This document shows positions 53,172 through 63,616 of a DNA stretch of 64,000 nucleotides, piece after piece. A program made the translations under genes and the position numbers. Position 1 is the first letter of the stretch; every line of letters begins with the position of its first letter. Origin of the DNA: an uncultured Oceanospirillaceae bacterium. Its GTDB lineage: Bacteria > Pseudomonadota > Gammaproteobacteria > Pseudomonadales > Balneatricaceae. Where the stretch lies: assembly GCA_937136055.1 (NCBI GenBank), contig CAKZOD010000075.1, forward strand, positions 39,517-103,516, given 5' to 3'. Below the pieces are notes generated by a model that saw only the letters and a program-made list of their open reading frames with translations, ran no database searches and was not told the DNA's origin.

Positions 53172-54002
53172 TCAACTCCAGCAGGCAAGTGTGACTCGAT
53201 CATTGCCACCAAGATCAACACAACTTTCAATTTGACTAAACCCTGCTTTCTCAAACAAGTAACGCACTTCACTTGCCTGATCATAACCATGCTCTAACAA
53301 CAACCAACCACCAGCATGAAGATAATCTCTAGCTGAGCTAATGATTTCTTTAATATCATCCAAACCATTACCTTGGGAGATAAGCGCTGAATCAGGCTCA
53401 AAGCGTAAGTCACCTTGTGACAAATGAGGATCTTCCGGATCAATATAAGGTGGGTTAGATACAATCATGTGGTACTTGCCCTTTAAAGGTTCAAACCAAC
53501 TACCACAATGCACACTGACATTATCCAGCTTTAAATGCTTTGCATTCTTTTTAGCCAGCATCACGGCATCAAGCTGATAATCGCACGCATCAACCTGCCA
53601 ACTAAAGCGCTCAGTCGCCAAAGATAAAGCTACGGCTCCAGTGCCTGTACCTAAATCCGCGACTCTATAATCACCATCAGCCAAGTAACCCAATGCCTTT
53701 TCCACCAACAGCTCAGTATCGGCTCTAGGAATAAGCGTTGAACGCCCTACAAAAAGCTTTAGTGACCAAAAGTGCTGATAACCTAAGATATAAGCGACGG
53801 GTTCACCACCAATTCGGCGCTCTAAATATTGCGAAAACCGCTTCTTTTGCTCATCTGTTAGCTCTTTATCTGGCCAAGTAAACAAAAAACTAGCCGGCCT
53901 ATCCAACACCTCAAGTAACAACAGCTGCACATCCCGTTCAGCGCTGTCATTATTTAACAACGAAGATTTAGCCAGTGCTTGTCGAACTGTCAGTGTTGAC
54001 AT
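53172..54002 (-). CDS. prmC: Peptide chain release factor N5-glutamine methyltransferase PrmC
   Basis: PrmC methylates the glutamine of the GGQ motif of release factors 1 and 2. The 276-residue protein has the SAM-binding ADLGTGTGAVALSLA, VDACDYQLDAVMLAKKNA, and the substrate motif N183-P-P-Y186 in VSNPPYIDPEDPHL. It starts 5 bases after prfA, whose product is its substrate. Confidence 0.98.
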   Translation of the reverse strand: MSTLTVRQALAKSSLLNNDSAERDVQLLLLEVLDRPASFLFTWPDKELTDEQKKRFSQYLERRIGGEPVAYILGYQHFWSLKLFVGRSTLIPRADTELLVEKALGYLADGDYRVADLGTGTGAVALSLATERFSWQVDACDYQLDAVMLAKKNAKHLKLDNVSVHCGSWFEPLKGKYHMIVSNPPYIDPEDPHLSQGDLRFEPDSALISQGNGLDDIKEIISSARDYLHAGGWLLLEHGYDQASEVRYLFEKAGFSQIESCVDLGGNDRVTLACWS

Positions 54003-54007
54003 TTTCT

Positions 54008-55090
54008 TTAATCACCAAGCTCGCCAAGCAATTCAGTTTGATGCTCTATCTGCAACGGCCCAATAACTTGGCTAAGCTCACCTTCCATCACCTCACCTAA
54101 TTTATAAAGTGTTAAGTTAATACGATGATCAGATACCCGCCCTTGAGGGAAGTTATAAGTACGAATACGCTCAGATCTATCACCACTACCCACTAAGCTC
54201 TTACGAGCATCAGCCTGCGCTGCAGCATTCTTTTCATCTTCAGCCGCCTGTAAACGAGAAGCCAGTAATGACATCGCTTTAGCACGGTTCTTATGCTGCG
54301 AACGCTCTTCTTGACACTCAACCACGACTCCGGTTGGTATATGAGTTAAGCGAATAGCCGAGTCTGTCTTGTTAACGTGCTGACCACCAGCACCTGACGC
54401 GCGGTAAGTATCAACACGCAAGTCTGCTTTATTAATATTTATTTCATCAGCTTCATCCATCTCAGGCATGACAGCAACTGTGCATGCAGAAGTATGAACG
54501 CGCCCTTGGGATTCTGTTTCAGGTACACGCTGTACACGATGCGCACCAGATTCAAATTTAAGATGCGAGTACACATCAGTCCCCACAACACGAGATATTA
54601 TCTCCTTGTAACCGCCGTGCTCGCCTTCATTTGCACTTACAACCTCAATGCGCCACCCCATAGTATCGACGTACTTTGAGTACATGCGAAACAGATCGCC
54701 AGAGAATATTGCCGCCTCGTCACCACCTGTACCGGCACGTACTTCAATAAACACGTTACGACTATCATTAGGGTCTTTTGGCAACAACAGTATTTGCAAC
54801 TCACCTTCCAAAATTTCGATACGTTGCTTAGAGCTCTGATACTCTTCTGCAGCCATTTCTCGCATTTCAGGGTCGTCATCTTCAGCCATTAACTTTGCTT
54901 CTGCAAAATCGTTTTCAGCATCATTATAATTTTCGAACGCTTGCACTATCGGCTCTATTTCAGCGTATTCTTTAGAGTGCGAACGAAACTTATCTTGATC
55001 TGAAATTATTTCAGGTGAACTCATTAATACAGCAAGTTCTTCATATCTTTCAGCTAGCTTTTCTAGCTTTAATCTAACGGACTCTTTCAT
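54008..55090 (-). CDS. prfA: Peptide chain release factor 1
   Basis: RF1 reads UAA and UAG stop codons and triggers peptide release. The 360-residue protein has [17 protein letters not shown], the stop-codon-reading P190-E-T192 in [17 protein letters not shown], and the GGQ motif (235-237) in [16 protein letters not shown]. The length is exactly as expected. It lies between hemA and prmC. Confidence 0.99.
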   Translation of the reverse strand: MKESVRLKLEKLAERYEELAVLMSSPEIISDQDKFRSHSKEYAEIEPIVQAFENYNDAENDFAEAKLMAEDDDPEMREMAAEEYQSSKQRIEILEGELQILLLPKDPNDSRNVFIEVRAGTGGDEAAIFSGDLFRMYSKYVDTMGWRIEVVSANEGEHGGYKEIISRVVGTDVYSHLKFESGAHRVQRVPETESQGRVHTSACTVAVMPEMDEADEININKADLRVDTYRASGAGGQHVNKTDSAIRLTHIPTGVVVECQEERSQHKNRAKAMSLLASRLQAAEDEKNAAAQADARKSLVGSGDRSERIRTYNFPQGRVSDHRINLTLYKLGEVMEGELSQVIGPLQIEHQTELLGELGD

Positions 55091-55198
55091 CCTGCTTCCT
55101 CAAACTCCCACATAAGACCAATATCTTATGCTTTAAATACAAACAACTTATTCACCAGAAATAGACCAATATCATTTCACAGCTTTTAAGCATTAATC

Positions 55199-56470
55199 TT
55201 AATCGTTAGCATCCTGCGCGCTGGGTAATTGAAAAATCTCTTCAACTAGCTCCGTCACTTCAGTCCTGCCCTCAGCACTCGCTTTACGCAATTGAATCGT
55301 AGGATGATGCAGCACTTTATTCGTTAGTCTGCGCGCCATTTCAGCTATCACCTTTTCTGCATCCTCGCCTTTTGCAAGGTTCTTGAGTGCGTTCGCCATT
55401 TCCTCATCGCGCAGTGTCTCAACTTGCTTGCGCAGATTCGTCAATGTACTGACAACGTTACGAGAGCGCTGCGCCTTTACAAATTTTTCAACACCCAGCT
55501 CTATTATCTCTTCAGCTTCTAAAGCCGCTACACGCCTACTTTGCTGATTCTCTTGAATAACCTGCTGCAAATCATCAACGGTATACAGGTAAACATCATC
55601 TAACTCGTTTACCTCAACCTCGATATCCCTTGGTACAGCGATATCAATCATAAACATAGGCTGGTGTTTTCGCTTACTCAGCGCACTTTCTACCGCGCCT
55701 TTACCAAGAATCGGCAACTGCGAGGCTGTGGACGCAATCACAATATCAGCTTTGGGCAAATACTCTGGAATATCGCCAAGCAATATAGCTTCACCTGAAA
55801 AGTTAGCCGCTAATTGCTGCGCCCTATCCAAAGTACGGTTTGCAACGCAGATATCCTTAACACCTGCATTAACAAGATGCCTTGCAACCAATTCGATCGT
55901 TTCTCCTGCACCAATTAACAAAGCACGACTATCCGCTAAATCAGAGAATATATGCTGCGCCAAACTGACGGCGGCGTAAGCTACAGATACTGGGTTTTCG
56001 CCAATCGCCGTATCCGTTCTAACTTTTTTGGCGACCGCAAAAGTCTGCTGAAACAACTGACCCAGCTCGCCCTTAACTAAATTTTGCTGCTGTGAAACCG
56101 CATAACTTGACTTTAATTGCCCCAATATCTGAGGTTCACCCAACACTAGCGAATCCAACCCACAAGCAACTCGCATCATATGCGAAATAGCAGCTTGGTC
56201 CGTATAACTATATAAACTGTCTTTAATCTCATCTAGCGGTAAGCTTTGAAAATCACTCAACCATTCAAGCACTTGAGATTGACTATTACGCTCAGCAGAG
56301 CAGTATATTTCAGTGCGGTTACACGTAGAGAGAATCGCGATTTCATCTAATTGCGCAAACTGACACACACCTTGCAAAGCATCTTCCATAAGTGAAGGCG
56401 ATATAGCCAAGCGCTCACGAACAGCGACGGAAGCCGTTTTATGGTTAATACCTAAAGCTAACAAAGTCAT
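55199..56470 (-). CDS. hemA: Glutamyl-tRNA reductase
   Basis: HemA reduces glutamyl-tRNA to glutamate semialdehyde, the first step of the C5 haem pathway. The 423-residue protein starts at the ATG at 56470 ([19 protein letters not shown]), has the nucleophile Cys50 in [29 protein letters not shown], the NADPH site [16 protein letters not shown], and the C-terminal dimerisation helix [14 protein letters not shown]. The longer open frame (to 56542) is not supported. It precedes prfA. Confidence 0.98.
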   Translation of the reverse strand: MTLLALGINHKTASVAVRERLAISPSLMEDALQGVCQFAQLDEIAILSTCNRTEIYCSAERNSQSQVLEWLSDFQSLPLDEIKDSLYSYTDQAAISHMMRVACGLDSLVLGEPQILGQLKSSYAVSQQQNLVKGELGQLFQQTFAVAKKVRTDTAIGENPVSVAYAAVSLAQHIFSDLADSRALLIGAGETIELVARHLVNAGVKDICVANRTLDRAQQLAANFSGEAILLGDIPEYLPKADIVIASTASQLPILGKGAVESALSKRKHQPMFMIDIAVPRDIEVEVNELDDVYLYTVDDLQQVIQENQQSRRVAALEAEEIIELGVEKFVKAQRSRNVVSTLTNLRKQVETLRDEEMANALKNLAKGEDAEKVIAEMARRLTNKVLHHPTIQLRKASAEGRTEVTELVEEIFQLPSAQDAND

Positions 56471-57102
56471 AGAAATAGCATCGTAAAATAAAGACCAATA
56501 AAAGTATCGAAACAGGAGCCCCCTAATGCAGCCGTTTTGCACTAAAAAAATGATCGATTTTTAGGCATCAATATCGACAGTTTTGCATGCCGACCAAAAA
56601 AACTATTTTGTAGGGATTTCACTTAGTTCAAAAAAACGCGATATCATACCAACTCTAGAAAATAATATCGCTAAATCTCATACAAATTCGAGCGCTACTC
56701 ATAAGATAATCAGCAATTTCACTCCATACATAGCTACAGCTTCAATAAAGGAGAACCACTCTCATTGAAGCACTATTATCGATACCGCTTTTCCTGATTT
56801 CATCTAACCCTTTTCGCAGCAGCCCTTCTCTTTTTAATAAACTATTGCCTTCGTTCAAGCATTTAGGGATTAATCCAATGTTCCCTATAGCCGCTAGTTT
56901 AGGATAAACTATAGTCAATAAGGCTAGGCAAGACGATGATAGGCATTTCTTTGCAGACACTGTTAGTTTTTTGATACTAAATTGACTACCCAGCAGGCAA
57001 AAACAATTAAATTAAACTTTCAAATCAATTTGCTATCTAAAAGCTAAACAATCCAGTACTAGACCTAAAGCTAGATGAGTGCTCAAAGGGAAACAAAGAC
57101 AC
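56471..57102. other. Divergent region between hemA and the TPR lipoprotein gene
   Basis: About 630 bases that must contain the promoters of hemA and the TPR gene. Short open frames exist on both strands, but none has a good start with a binding site. One has AAAGGAG at 56750-56756 but only an ATT codon ten bases later. A TTGACT at 56982-56987 may be a -35 element without a good -10. I see no RNA gene. Confidence 0.4.
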
Positions 57103-58803
57103 GTGAAGACATTTCATCCAATCATACTTATAGCGGCTTTTTTAAGCTTAGTAGGTTGTGCGACCAATCTACACTCTTCTTCTGAAGCTATAAAAGCAAA
57201 TTATCAGTTTGGCGAGCTCAATGGCGAAACTGTATTTGATATATTATCTGCTGAGATTGCAGGCAACCAAGATAACTATGACTACAGCCTGGAAAAATAC
57301 CTAAAACAAGCCAAACTGACCAAAGATCCTGGTATAGCCAAAAGAGCAGTACGAATTGCTCAGCATCTTCGCAACACAAAGAAGCTACTGGAAGCTGCAA
57401 CCTTATGGGCTGAGATTTCACCAAAAGCAGCTGAAGCACAACAGCTACTGGCCAGCATCCTAATTAGCCAAGGCCAATTTGATCAAGCCCAGCCACATTT
57501 CAACAGCGCACTTGAGCTTGGCGAAAAGAAAGTACTGTTGCTACTGACTACTCAACTTCACAAAATGCGCGATAAAGACATCAGCACTTATATTGATTTA
57601 CTCAAAGACAGCAAGAGTAATAATCAATTCAATAGCGAGAAACTTGTCACTATTGGCATTTTGCAAGAACGCTTGAAAGAGCACAAACAAGCACTAGCGA
57701 GCTTCAATAGCGCCTTGAAAATTAACGCCGACTTACCTGCCGCTCTTTACCAAAAAGCAGAAAGCCTAAAAAGCCTGGAGCGCTACCAGGAATCATTAGA
57801 CACCTTACAAATATTACTAAAAGGCACAAGGGAAGATAGACAATATAACGCTTTAGAAATACAGCTGCTCTTTTTACTTAATAAAGACCAACAAGCGCTA
57901 GACAAAATTGATGAGCTTGTCGCTAAAAATCCAAATGATAGACCACTGCGCAAATACCTAGCGCTCACAGCTTTAGACTTTGAGCACCTTGATAAAAGCA
58001 AACAACTCTTTCAGGATTTACTTGATAGCTCCTCAAAGAGCAGCTCACCCCATTTTTATCTCGGCATTATTAACGAGCGCGAAAACAATATGAAAGCAGC
58101 CATTGATCACTACTTGAAAGTGCGCGATGGAAACAACATGCTTCAAGCGCACACACGCTCAGTCAGCTTGCACAAACAGGCAAGTGACAAAACGACGGTA
58201 CAAGCAATTACACAACAGCTGATCAAAAATACCCAGCGTAAAAGCGACACTACAACCTATGTACTAATGCTTGCCGATTGGTTAAACAAGTTTGAATTTT
58301 CCAGCGAAGCTATTGAGCTATTAAATAAGCATCTAAAAGATCAACCTGAGAACACAGATTACCTCTATGCTCGTGCAACTTATTATGAGCCAACTGACTT
58401 CCCCGCTGCAGAAAAAGACTTTAGAAAGGTCCTTTCACTAACTCCTGACAACCCTGTTGTTTTAAATGCACTAGGCTACACACTAACTATCCATACAAAC
58501 CGCTATCAAGAAGCTCATGAATTGATCGAACGCGCATTGAGCTTCGCCCCAGAAGACCCTGCCACTATTGACTCAATGGGCTGGGTGTTATTTAAACTAA
58601 AACGTTATAAAGAAGCGGTAGAATACCTCACTCAAGCTTATCAACTTTACGACGACCCTGAAGTTGCTTCACATTTAATTGCAGCATTAGCAGGCAACAA
58701 TCAGTTTAAAGAAGCCAATCAAATACTCGAAAAAATAAGCCAGAGCCACCCTAACAACAAATTTGTCGAACAAGCGAAAAAATCTTTAGAGAGCTTTCAA
58801 TGA
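57103..58803 (+). CDS. TPR-repeat lipoprotein
   Basis: A 566-residue protein with a lipoprotein signal (KTFHPIILIAAFLSLVGC, lipidated Cys19) followed by about ten tetratricopeptide repeats (for example AQQLLASILISQGQFDQAQP, QEALASFNSALKINADLPAALYQ seen in part, and SMGWVLFKLKRYKEAVEYLT). TPR arrays form protein-binding superhelices, so this is probably an outer-membrane scaffold. The GTG at 57103 gives a normal signal peptide; an in-frame GTG at 57079 is the other option. It overlaps lolB by 4 bases; the same gene pair occurs beside hemA in Pseudomonas (PA4667-lolB), which suggests a role in lipoprotein sorting or envelope assembly. Confidence 0.88.
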   Translation: MKTFHPIILIAAFLSLVGCATNLHSSSEAIKANYQFGELNGETVFDILSAEIAGNQDNYDYSLEKYLKQAKLTKDPGIAKRAVRIAQHLRNTKKLLEAATLWAEISPKAAEAQQLLASILISQGQFDQAQPHFNSALELGEKKVLLLLTTQLHKMRDKDISTYIDLLKDSKSNNQFNSEKLVTIGILQERLKEHKQALASFNSALKINADLPAALYQKAESLKSLERYQESLDTLQILLKGTREDRQYNALEIQLLFLLNKDQQALDKIDELVAKNPNDRPLRKYLALTALDFEHLDKSKQLFQDLLDSSSKSSSPHFYLGIINERENNMKAAIDHYLKVRDGNNMLQAHTRSVSLHKQASDKTTVQAITQQLIKNTQRKSDTTTYVLMLADWLNKFEFSSEAIELLNKHLKDQPENTDYLYARATYYEPTDFPAAEKDFRKVLSLTPDNPVVLNALGYTLTIHTNRYQEAHELIERALSFAPEDPATIDSMGWVLFKLKRYKEAVEYLTQAYQLYDDPEVASHLIAALAGNNQFKEANQILEKISQSHPNNKFVEQAKKSLESFQ

Positions 58804-59414
58804 AAAAATTATTTACCCTCATAATCAGTGCACTTATCATCAGCGGCTGTAGCAATCAGCAAACTGTCACCACGCAACCAGAAACACTAAAACTTAATTG
58901 GCAGCAACACGTACAAAACATCAGATCGATAAAGGACTGGAACGCGAGCGCTCAAGTCGCGATCAAAGTAAACGAGAAAACCCAAAAAGCCAAAATGACA
59001 TGGCAGCAAAGCTTTCAAAATTACCAAATTTCCTTCTTTGGCCCTTTTGGGCAAAGCGGACCTAAACTAACAGGCAACGAAAAGTCAGCAACTTTAACCA
59101 TCCCTAAAGAAGCACCGATAAAAGGCAGAAATACCAGCGCTATCCTTCAACAGCGATTAGGCTGGCAATTACCCGTTAACAACGCTAAGTACTGGATACT
59201 AGGAATTCCTGCGCCCACTAGTGAGAGCAAAGTATCTCTACAAGAAGAAAGACTGGCCACTTTAGTGCAAGATGGCTGGACAATTAATTACTCCAAGTAC
59301 AAGCAATTTGGTCGTTTCTCACTTCCAACAAAAATCCTAATCTCTCGACCAGACTTAAACTTATTAATGGTGGTTTATCGCTGGAACACAGAAAAACAAA
59401 TTAGTGCTTTATAG
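58800..59414 (+). CDS. lolB: Outer-membrane lipoprotein LolB
   Basis: LolB receives lipoproteins from LolA and inserts them in the outer membrane. The 204-residue protein has a lipobox (LIISGC, lipidated Cys17) and the LolB pattern: WQQHVQNIRSIKDWNASAQVAIK, MTWQQSFQNYQISFFGPFGQ, LGWQLPVNNAKYWILGIPAP, and the C-terminal FSLPTKILISRPDLNL. Its ATG overlaps the TPR gene stop. In Pseudomonas and E. coli ispE follows; here it does not. Confidence 0.96.
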   Translation: MKKLFTLIISALIISGCSNQQTVTTQPETLKLNWQQHVQNIRSIKDWNASAQVAIKVNEKTQKAKMTWQQSFQNYQISFFGPFGQSGPKLTGNEKSATLTIPKEAPIKGRNTSAILQQRLGWQLPVNNAKYWILGIPAPTSESKVSLQEERLATLVQDGWTINYSKYKQFGRFSLPTKILISRPDLNLLMVVYRWNTEKQISAL

Positions 59415-59645
59415 CTTTAGCAGCTCTCAAGGCGTGCAGATAGGAGTCAGACCTATCTGCAATACGACCATTTCACTGCAAGCCATTGATATAATGATGT
59501 TTATTATCAATGCCGACCAATCCCGCTCTATTTAACTCTGGCACAAAACTTCTACCAAATAATGATTCCTATATTTTAGTATTTTAAAGCACACTCAACA
59601 TCAAGCAGAACGGCAACATTGATACAAATATTCAGCTGCTAATTC

Positions 59646-59674
59646 TTGACCTTTCACCTCTTTTACCGCAGAAT
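59646..59674 (+). promoter_or_regulatory. Probable prs promoter
   Basis: TTGACC (59646-59651, five of six), a 17-bp spacer and CAGAAT (59669-59674, four of six). Transcripts starting here would have a leader of about 140 bases before prs, including the 17-codon ORF. Confidence 0.45.
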
Positions 59675-59740
59675 ATGGCCGCATTTTTATCCGGCTATGG
59701 CATTTAAGATTATCGGTTTAAATTAAAACAAAGGAGCGCA

Positions 59741-59794
59741 ATGCGCCTAACTTTTGTTTACATTTTTACGGTATTTTTAAAGCCCAAAACATGA
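59741..59794 (+). CDS. Possible 17-residue leader peptide upstream of prs
   Basis: The ATG at 59741 has a perfect AAGGAG five bases before it, stronger than most genes here. The frame encodes MRLTFVYIFTVFLKPKT and stops at 59794, 29 bases before prs. It is hydrophobic and unlike any family I know. It could act in cis as a translated leader. The alternative is a binding site left from a former gene. Confidence 0.45.
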   Translation: MRLTFVYIFTVFLKPKT

Positions 59795-59823
59795 TTATTT
59801 AGACTATCTAAAAGGTATGCTCC

Positions 59824-60765
59824 ATGTCACAGTTAATGGTTTTCAGTGGTAACTCCAACCCAGAGTTAGCGCTCAAAGTAGTAGAGCGTTTAGACATACC
59901 CATTGGTAAAGCGCACGTTGCGCGTTTTAGCGATGGTGAAGTTAGCATTGAAGTACAAGAGAACGTTCGCGGTAAAGACGTTTTTATTATTCAATCTACT
60001 TGTGCACCAACCAATGATAACTTGATGGAGCTAATCGTAATGGTTGATGCACTTCGTCGTGCATCGGCAACGCGTATCACTGCAGTTATCCCATACTTTG
60101 GTTATGCCCGCCAAGACAGACGCCCACGCTCAGCTCGTGTTGCAATCAGCGCGCGCATTGTTGCAGACATGATCACTAACGCGGGTGTTGATCGCGTTAT
60201 GACGATGGACTTACACGCGGATCAAATTCAAGGTTTCTTCAGCATTCCTGTTGATAACGTTTACGGATCGCCTGTATTACTTGATGACATCATCGAGCAG
60301 AAGTATGAAAACCTAATGGTTGTTTCTCCTGATGTAGGCGGTGTTGTTAGAGCACGCGCTGTGGCTAAGCAGCTAAACTGCGATCTAGCTATCATCGACA
60401 AGCGTCGCGAGCGTGCAAACGAATCTCAGGTTATGAACATTATCGGTGACGTACAAGATAGAACTTGTATCCTTGTCGATGACATGACCGACACAGCAGG
60501 TACTTTGTGTAAAGCTGCCCAAGCACTTAAAGATCACGGCGCTGCTAAAGTTTACGCTTATGCAACTCACCCTGTTCTTTCAGGACCTGCTGTAAACAAC
60601 ATTACTAACTCAGCAATCGACGAGTTAATAGTGACTGATACTATTCCACTATCTGCTAGCTCTGAAGCTTGCCCTAAAATTAGGCAGCTAACCATTGCAC
60701 CATTACTAGCAGAAGCACTACGTAGAGTATCAAACGAAGAATCTATCAGCGCGATGTTTCGCTAA
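59824..60765 (+). CDS. prs: Ribose-phosphate pyrophosphokinase
   Basis: Prs makes PRPP from ribose 5-phosphate and ATP, feeding purine, pyrimidine, NAD, histidine and tryptophan synthesis. The 313-residue protein has [46 protein letters not shown], the flexible loop [15 protein letters not shown], and the PRPP motif [14 protein letters not shown]. coli reads DDMIDTGGT at that site, a conservative difference. AAAGGT lies six bases before the ATG. Confidence 0.99.
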   Translation: MSQLMVFSGNSNPELALKVVERLDIPIGKAHVARFSDGEVSIEVQENVRGKDVFIIQSTCAPTNDNLMELIVMVDALRRASATRITAVIPYFGYARQDRRPRSARVAISARIVADMITNAGVDRVMTMDLHADQIQGFFSIPVDNVYGSPVLLDDIIEQKYENLMVVSPDVGGVVRARAVAKQLNCDLAIIDKRRERANESQVMNIIGDVQDRTCILVDDMTDTAGTLCKAAQALKDHGAAKVYAYATHPVLSGPAVNNITNSAIDELIVTDTIPLSASSEACPKIRQLTIAPLLAEALRRVSNEESISAMFR

Positions 60766-60788
60766 TTAGCAGATATTAAACTGATAAA

Positions 60789-60814
60789 CACTTCTGGCAA
60801 TTCGGTCAGAAGTG
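60789..60814 (+). terminator. Stem-loop between prs and rplY
   Basis: CACTTCTG (60789-60796) pairs perfectly with CAGAAGTG (60807-60814) around a 10-base loop. No T run follows, so it is likely an attenuating or RNA-stabilising hairpin, not a full terminator. Confidence 0.35.
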
Positions 60815-60888
60815 AATGCTTAGCAATACGCTAAGTTTAACTACAGCGGTTCTGGTCGCGGACACGCTGGTATTAAATAGGTAATAAA

Positions 60889-61482
60889 ATGAGCAATTTT
60901 AAAATTGAAGCTGTAATTCGTGAAGATCAGGGGAAAGGTGCGAGCCGCCGCCTGCGTAACGAAGGTCTTGTTCCTGCTGTTGTATACGGCGGAGCTAAGA
61001 ACAAAAAGCCTCTTTCTCTATCTTTGATCAACAAAGATTTCGTTAAGCTAACTGACAACGATAGCTTTTTCTCTTCAATCATCACTTTAGTTGTTGGTGA
61101 TAAAGAAGAACAAGTAATCATCAAAGATTTACAGCGTCACCCTGCAAAGCCGCTTTTATTACACGCGGATTTCCAACGCATCACTAAATCTAACAAAATC
61201 AGCATCAAAGTGCCTATCACTTTTGAAGGTTTTGAAAAATCAGCAGTTGCTAAATCTGCTGGTAAATTCGCTGTTGAAGCTAACGTTGTTGAAGTTCTTT
61301 GTCTAGCAGACAAACTTCCTGAATCTGTAACAGTTGATCTTTCAACTGTTGAAGAAGGTCAGGTTCTTCACTTGTCAGACATCCAAGTACCTGCTGGTGT
61401 TGAAGTTGCTGCTCTACGTCGTGGTGCAGACCATAACCAAAGTATCGGTTATGTATACTCTCCACGTGGCGCTAAAGCATAA
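60889..61482 (+). CDS. rplY: 50S ribosomal protein L25, Ctc form
   Basis: L25 binds 5S rRNA. This 197-residue protein is the long Ctc form, with an N-terminal L25 domain (EAVIREDQGKGASRRLRNEG, PAVVYGG) and a C-terminal TL5-type domain (VPITFEGFEKSAVAK, VEVLCLADKLPESVTVDLS). The block DLQRHPAKPLLLHADFQRI is typical. It has an AGGT binding site and lies between prs and pth, as in Pseudomonas. Confidence 0.98.
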   Translation: MSNFKIEAVIREDQGKGASRRLRNEGLVPAVVYGGAKNKKPLSLSLINKDFVKLTDNDSFFSSIITLVVGDKEEQVIIKDLQRHPAKPLLLHADFQRITKSNKISIKVPITFEGFEKSAVAKSAGKFAVEANVVEVLCLADKLPESVTVDLSTVEEGQVLHLSDIQVPAGVEVAALRRGADHNQSIGYVYSPRGAKA

Positions 61483-61498
61483 TAGGCTTTAAAAACAT

Positions 61499-62104
61499 AT
61501 GAAAAACGGCATGACTGATAACATTCAATTGATCGTAGGCCTTGGTAACCCAGGGGCTAAATATCATAGAACGCGTCATAATGCCGGTGCTGAATATGTT
61601 GAGCAGCTTGCTGACAAGCTGCTCATTACCCTTAGCGAAGAAAAGAAATACCTTGGCCTTTATGGAAAAGGCAACATTGACGGTCAAAATGTACACCTCT
61701 TGATCCCCACCACTTATATGAATCTAAGTGGCAGTTCTGTGGCAGCTCTTGCCAGCTTTTTCAAAATAGCTCCCCAAAACATACTCGTTGCCCATGATGA
61801 ACTTGATATCAACCCGGGAATTGCGCGCTTTAAAAGAGGCGGCGGTCACGGTGGACACAATGGATTGCGAGATATTATTAGCAAACTTGGTAACAACAAA
61901 GACTTCTATCGATTACGTCTAGGCATCGGTCACCCAGGCCAAGCAAAAGATGTGGCAAACTTCGTACTTAATAAAGCTTCTCCAAATGAGCAGTCTTTAA
62001 CACAACAAGCAATTGATGAAGCACTTTATAATAGCTCAAGTGCATTTTCAGGCGAGTGGAATGCCGCCATGAATAAACTGCACAGTTTTAAACCTCAAGC
62101 TTAA
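61499..62104 (+). CDS. pth: Peptidyl-tRNA hydrolase
   Basis: Pth frees tRNA from peptidyl-tRNA that drops off the ribosome. The 201-residue protein has [19 protein letters not shown] with the catalytic His27, [15 protein letters not shown] with the catalytic Asp, and the [16 protein letters not shown] loop. An ATG four codons inside (61511) is an equally possible start. It begins 16 bases after rplY. Confidence 0.98.
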   Translation: MKNGMTDNIQLIVGLGNPGAKYHRTRHNAGAEYVEQLADKLLITLSEEKKYLGLYGKGNIDGQNVHLLIPTTYMNLSGSSVAALASFFKIAPQNILVAHDELDINPGIARFKRGGGHGGHNGLRDIISKLGNNKDFYRLRLGIGHPGQAKDVANFVLNKASPNEQSLTQQAIDEALYNSSSAFSGEWNAAMNKLHSFKPQA

Positions 62105-62354
62105 CTCCCTAAGCTGCATTTCCTTTCAGCATTACTAAATTCACACTGTATTTAAGCTGATCAAAGCGCTTTCACAAATTAAATTTCCACTCTGCTTAGC
62201 GGTGCTTTACAATGTCGCCACTAAAATTTGCATCGATGAATAATTAAGACTTTCATAGACAAAACTATTCATACGCAATCAATATTCCAAACCAGTATCT
62301 CTTTAATTAGCACTTGCAGTGATAGAGATAACGCAAAGCAAAGGATCACACATT

Positions 62355-63446
62355 ATGGGTTTCAAATGCGGCATTGTCGGCTTGCCAAACGTCGGAAAAT
62401 CAACTCTTTTTAACGCATTGACTAAAGCAGGCATTAGCGCAGAAAACTTCCCTTTTTGTACGATAGAGCCAAACTCAGGGGTAGTTCCTATGCCTGATCC
62501 TAGACTTGATAAACTATCTGCTATCGTTAGCCCTGAGCGTGTTATCCCCACAACAATGGAATTTGTTGATATCGCTGGGTTAGTCGCTGGCGCCTCTAAA
62601 GGCGAAGGCCTTGGTAACAAGTTCTTAGCCAATATCCGTGAGACAGATGCTATTGCTCACGTTGTACGCTGCTTTGAAGACGAGAACGTTATTCACGTTG
62701 CCAATGCAATCGATCCAGCTGCTGATATCGACATTATCAACTTAGAACTTGCTATGGCGGATTTAGAATCTGTTGAAAAGCAATTGCTGCGTAATAAGAA
62801 GCTTGCTAAAGGTGGAGATAAAACAGCTGTTGCCGCTCAAGCAATGCTTGAGAAGCTTCACCCGCACCTTGAAGAAGGTAAAGCAGTTCGTTCATTAGAG
62901 CTTACAGAAGACGAGTTAAAAATCGTTAAAACATTCCACCTTATTTCTGTAAAACCGACAATGTACATTGCCAATGTCGATGAAGAAGGTTTTGAAAACA
63001 ACCCACACTTAGATACTGTTTTAGAAATTGCCAAAGCAGAAAATGCGGTGGTAGTGGTTATCTGCAACAAATTAGAAGCAGAAATTTCAGAGCTAGATGA
63101 TGAAGAGCGCAACGAATTCCTAGAAGACCTTGGAATGGAAGAGCCAGGGTTAGATCGTGTTATACGTGCAGGTTATGAGCTACTTAACCTACAAACGTAT
63201 TTCACTGCAGGTGTTAAAGAAGTCCGTGCTTGGACTGTGAAAGTTGGCGCAACAGCCCCACAAGCGGCTGGCGTAATTCACACAGACTTCGAAAAAGGTT
63301 TTATCCGTGCTGAAATCATCTCTTATGACCACTTCATTGAGCATAACGGTGAGCAAGGCGCTAAAGATGCAGGTAAATGGCGTTTAGAAGGCAAAGATTA
63401 CATCACAAAAGATGGTGACGTTATTCACTTTAGATTCAACGTTTAA
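62355..63446 (+). CDS. ychF: Redox-regulated ATPase YchF
   Basis: YchF is an Obg-family P-loop protein that prefers ATP, binds ribosomes and represses the oxidative stress response. The 363-residue protein has [20 protein letters not shown], the switch region [20 protein letters not shown], a coiled-coil insert (about 130-200), ICNKLEAE (the NKxE motif that replaces NKxD) and a C-terminal TGS domain ([20 protein letters not shown]). I chose the ATG at 62355, which has AAGGA upstream; the longer frame has no family support. Confidence 0.98.
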   Translation: MGFKCGIVGLPNVGKSTLFNALTKAGISAENFPFCTIEPNSGVVPMPDPRLDKLSAIVSPERVIPTTMEFVDIAGLVAGASKGEGLGNKFLANIRETDAIAHVVRCFEDENVIHVANAIDPAADIDIINLELAMADLESVEKQLLRNKKLAKGGDKTAVAAQAMLEKLHPHLEEGKAVRSLELTEDELKIVKTFHLISVKPTMYIANVDEEGFENNPHLDTVLEIAKAENAVVVVICNKLEAEISELDDEERNEFLEDLGMEEPGLDRVIRAGYELLNLQTYFTAGVKEVRAWTVKVGATAPQAAGVIHTDFEKGFIRAEIISYDHFIEHNGEQGAKDAGKWRLEGKDYITKDGDVIHFRFNV

Positions 63447-63474
63447 CTGTAACTACCGATAACTTAAGCACTAT

Positions 63475-63508
63475 ATGGCTGTTTTGCGATCAATCACAGC
63501 CATTTTTT
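63475..63508 (+). terminator. Intrinsic terminator after ychF
   Basis: ATGGCTGT (63475-63482) pairs perfectly with ACAGCCAT (63496-63503) around a 13-base loop, followed by a run of six Ts. It lies 29 bases past the ychF stop. Confidence 0.88.
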
Positions 63509-63570
63509 GAACACTATTTAGACACCTCACTTTTTTTACGAAATATTACGACTTTTTTATAAAAAGGGTG

Positions 63571-63599
63571 TTGACACAAAGCGCGAAACAGAGAATAAT
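63571..63599 (+). promoter_or_regulatory. Strong tRNA promoter with GC-rich discriminator
   Basis: TTGACA (63571-63576, perfect) with a 17-bp spacer and AATAAT (63594-63599, five of six), then TCGCGCCTC. The GC-rich discriminator is typical of stable-RNA promoters that are shut down by ppGpp. It lies 17 bases before the first tRNA-Met. Confidence 0.85.
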
Positions 63600-63616
63600 T
63601 CGCGCCTCAAATGAAG

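Larger units (their letters stand above)
59415..59823 (+). other. Spacer between lolB and prs, lacking ispE
   Basis: This 409-bp spacer occupies the place where ispE (about 850 bp) normally lies. No ispE fragment could be read in any frame. It holds a perfect 9-bp stem-loop (GCAGATAGG at 59436-59444 with CCTATCTGC at 59452-59460, no T run), a probable promoter and a 17-codon ORF, listed separately. Confidence 0.6.

Noticed and set aside
54008..55090. RF1 codon-recognition tripeptide PET instead of the PAT of E. coli
   Set aside because: PET is common among bacterial RF1 proteins, and the motif is PxT, so decoding should be normal.
56742..56960. Short frames on both strands in the hemA-TPR spacer
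   Set aside because: Starts are GTG or ATT with poor spacing to any binding site, and the two frames lie opposite each other. Neither shows a domain pattern.
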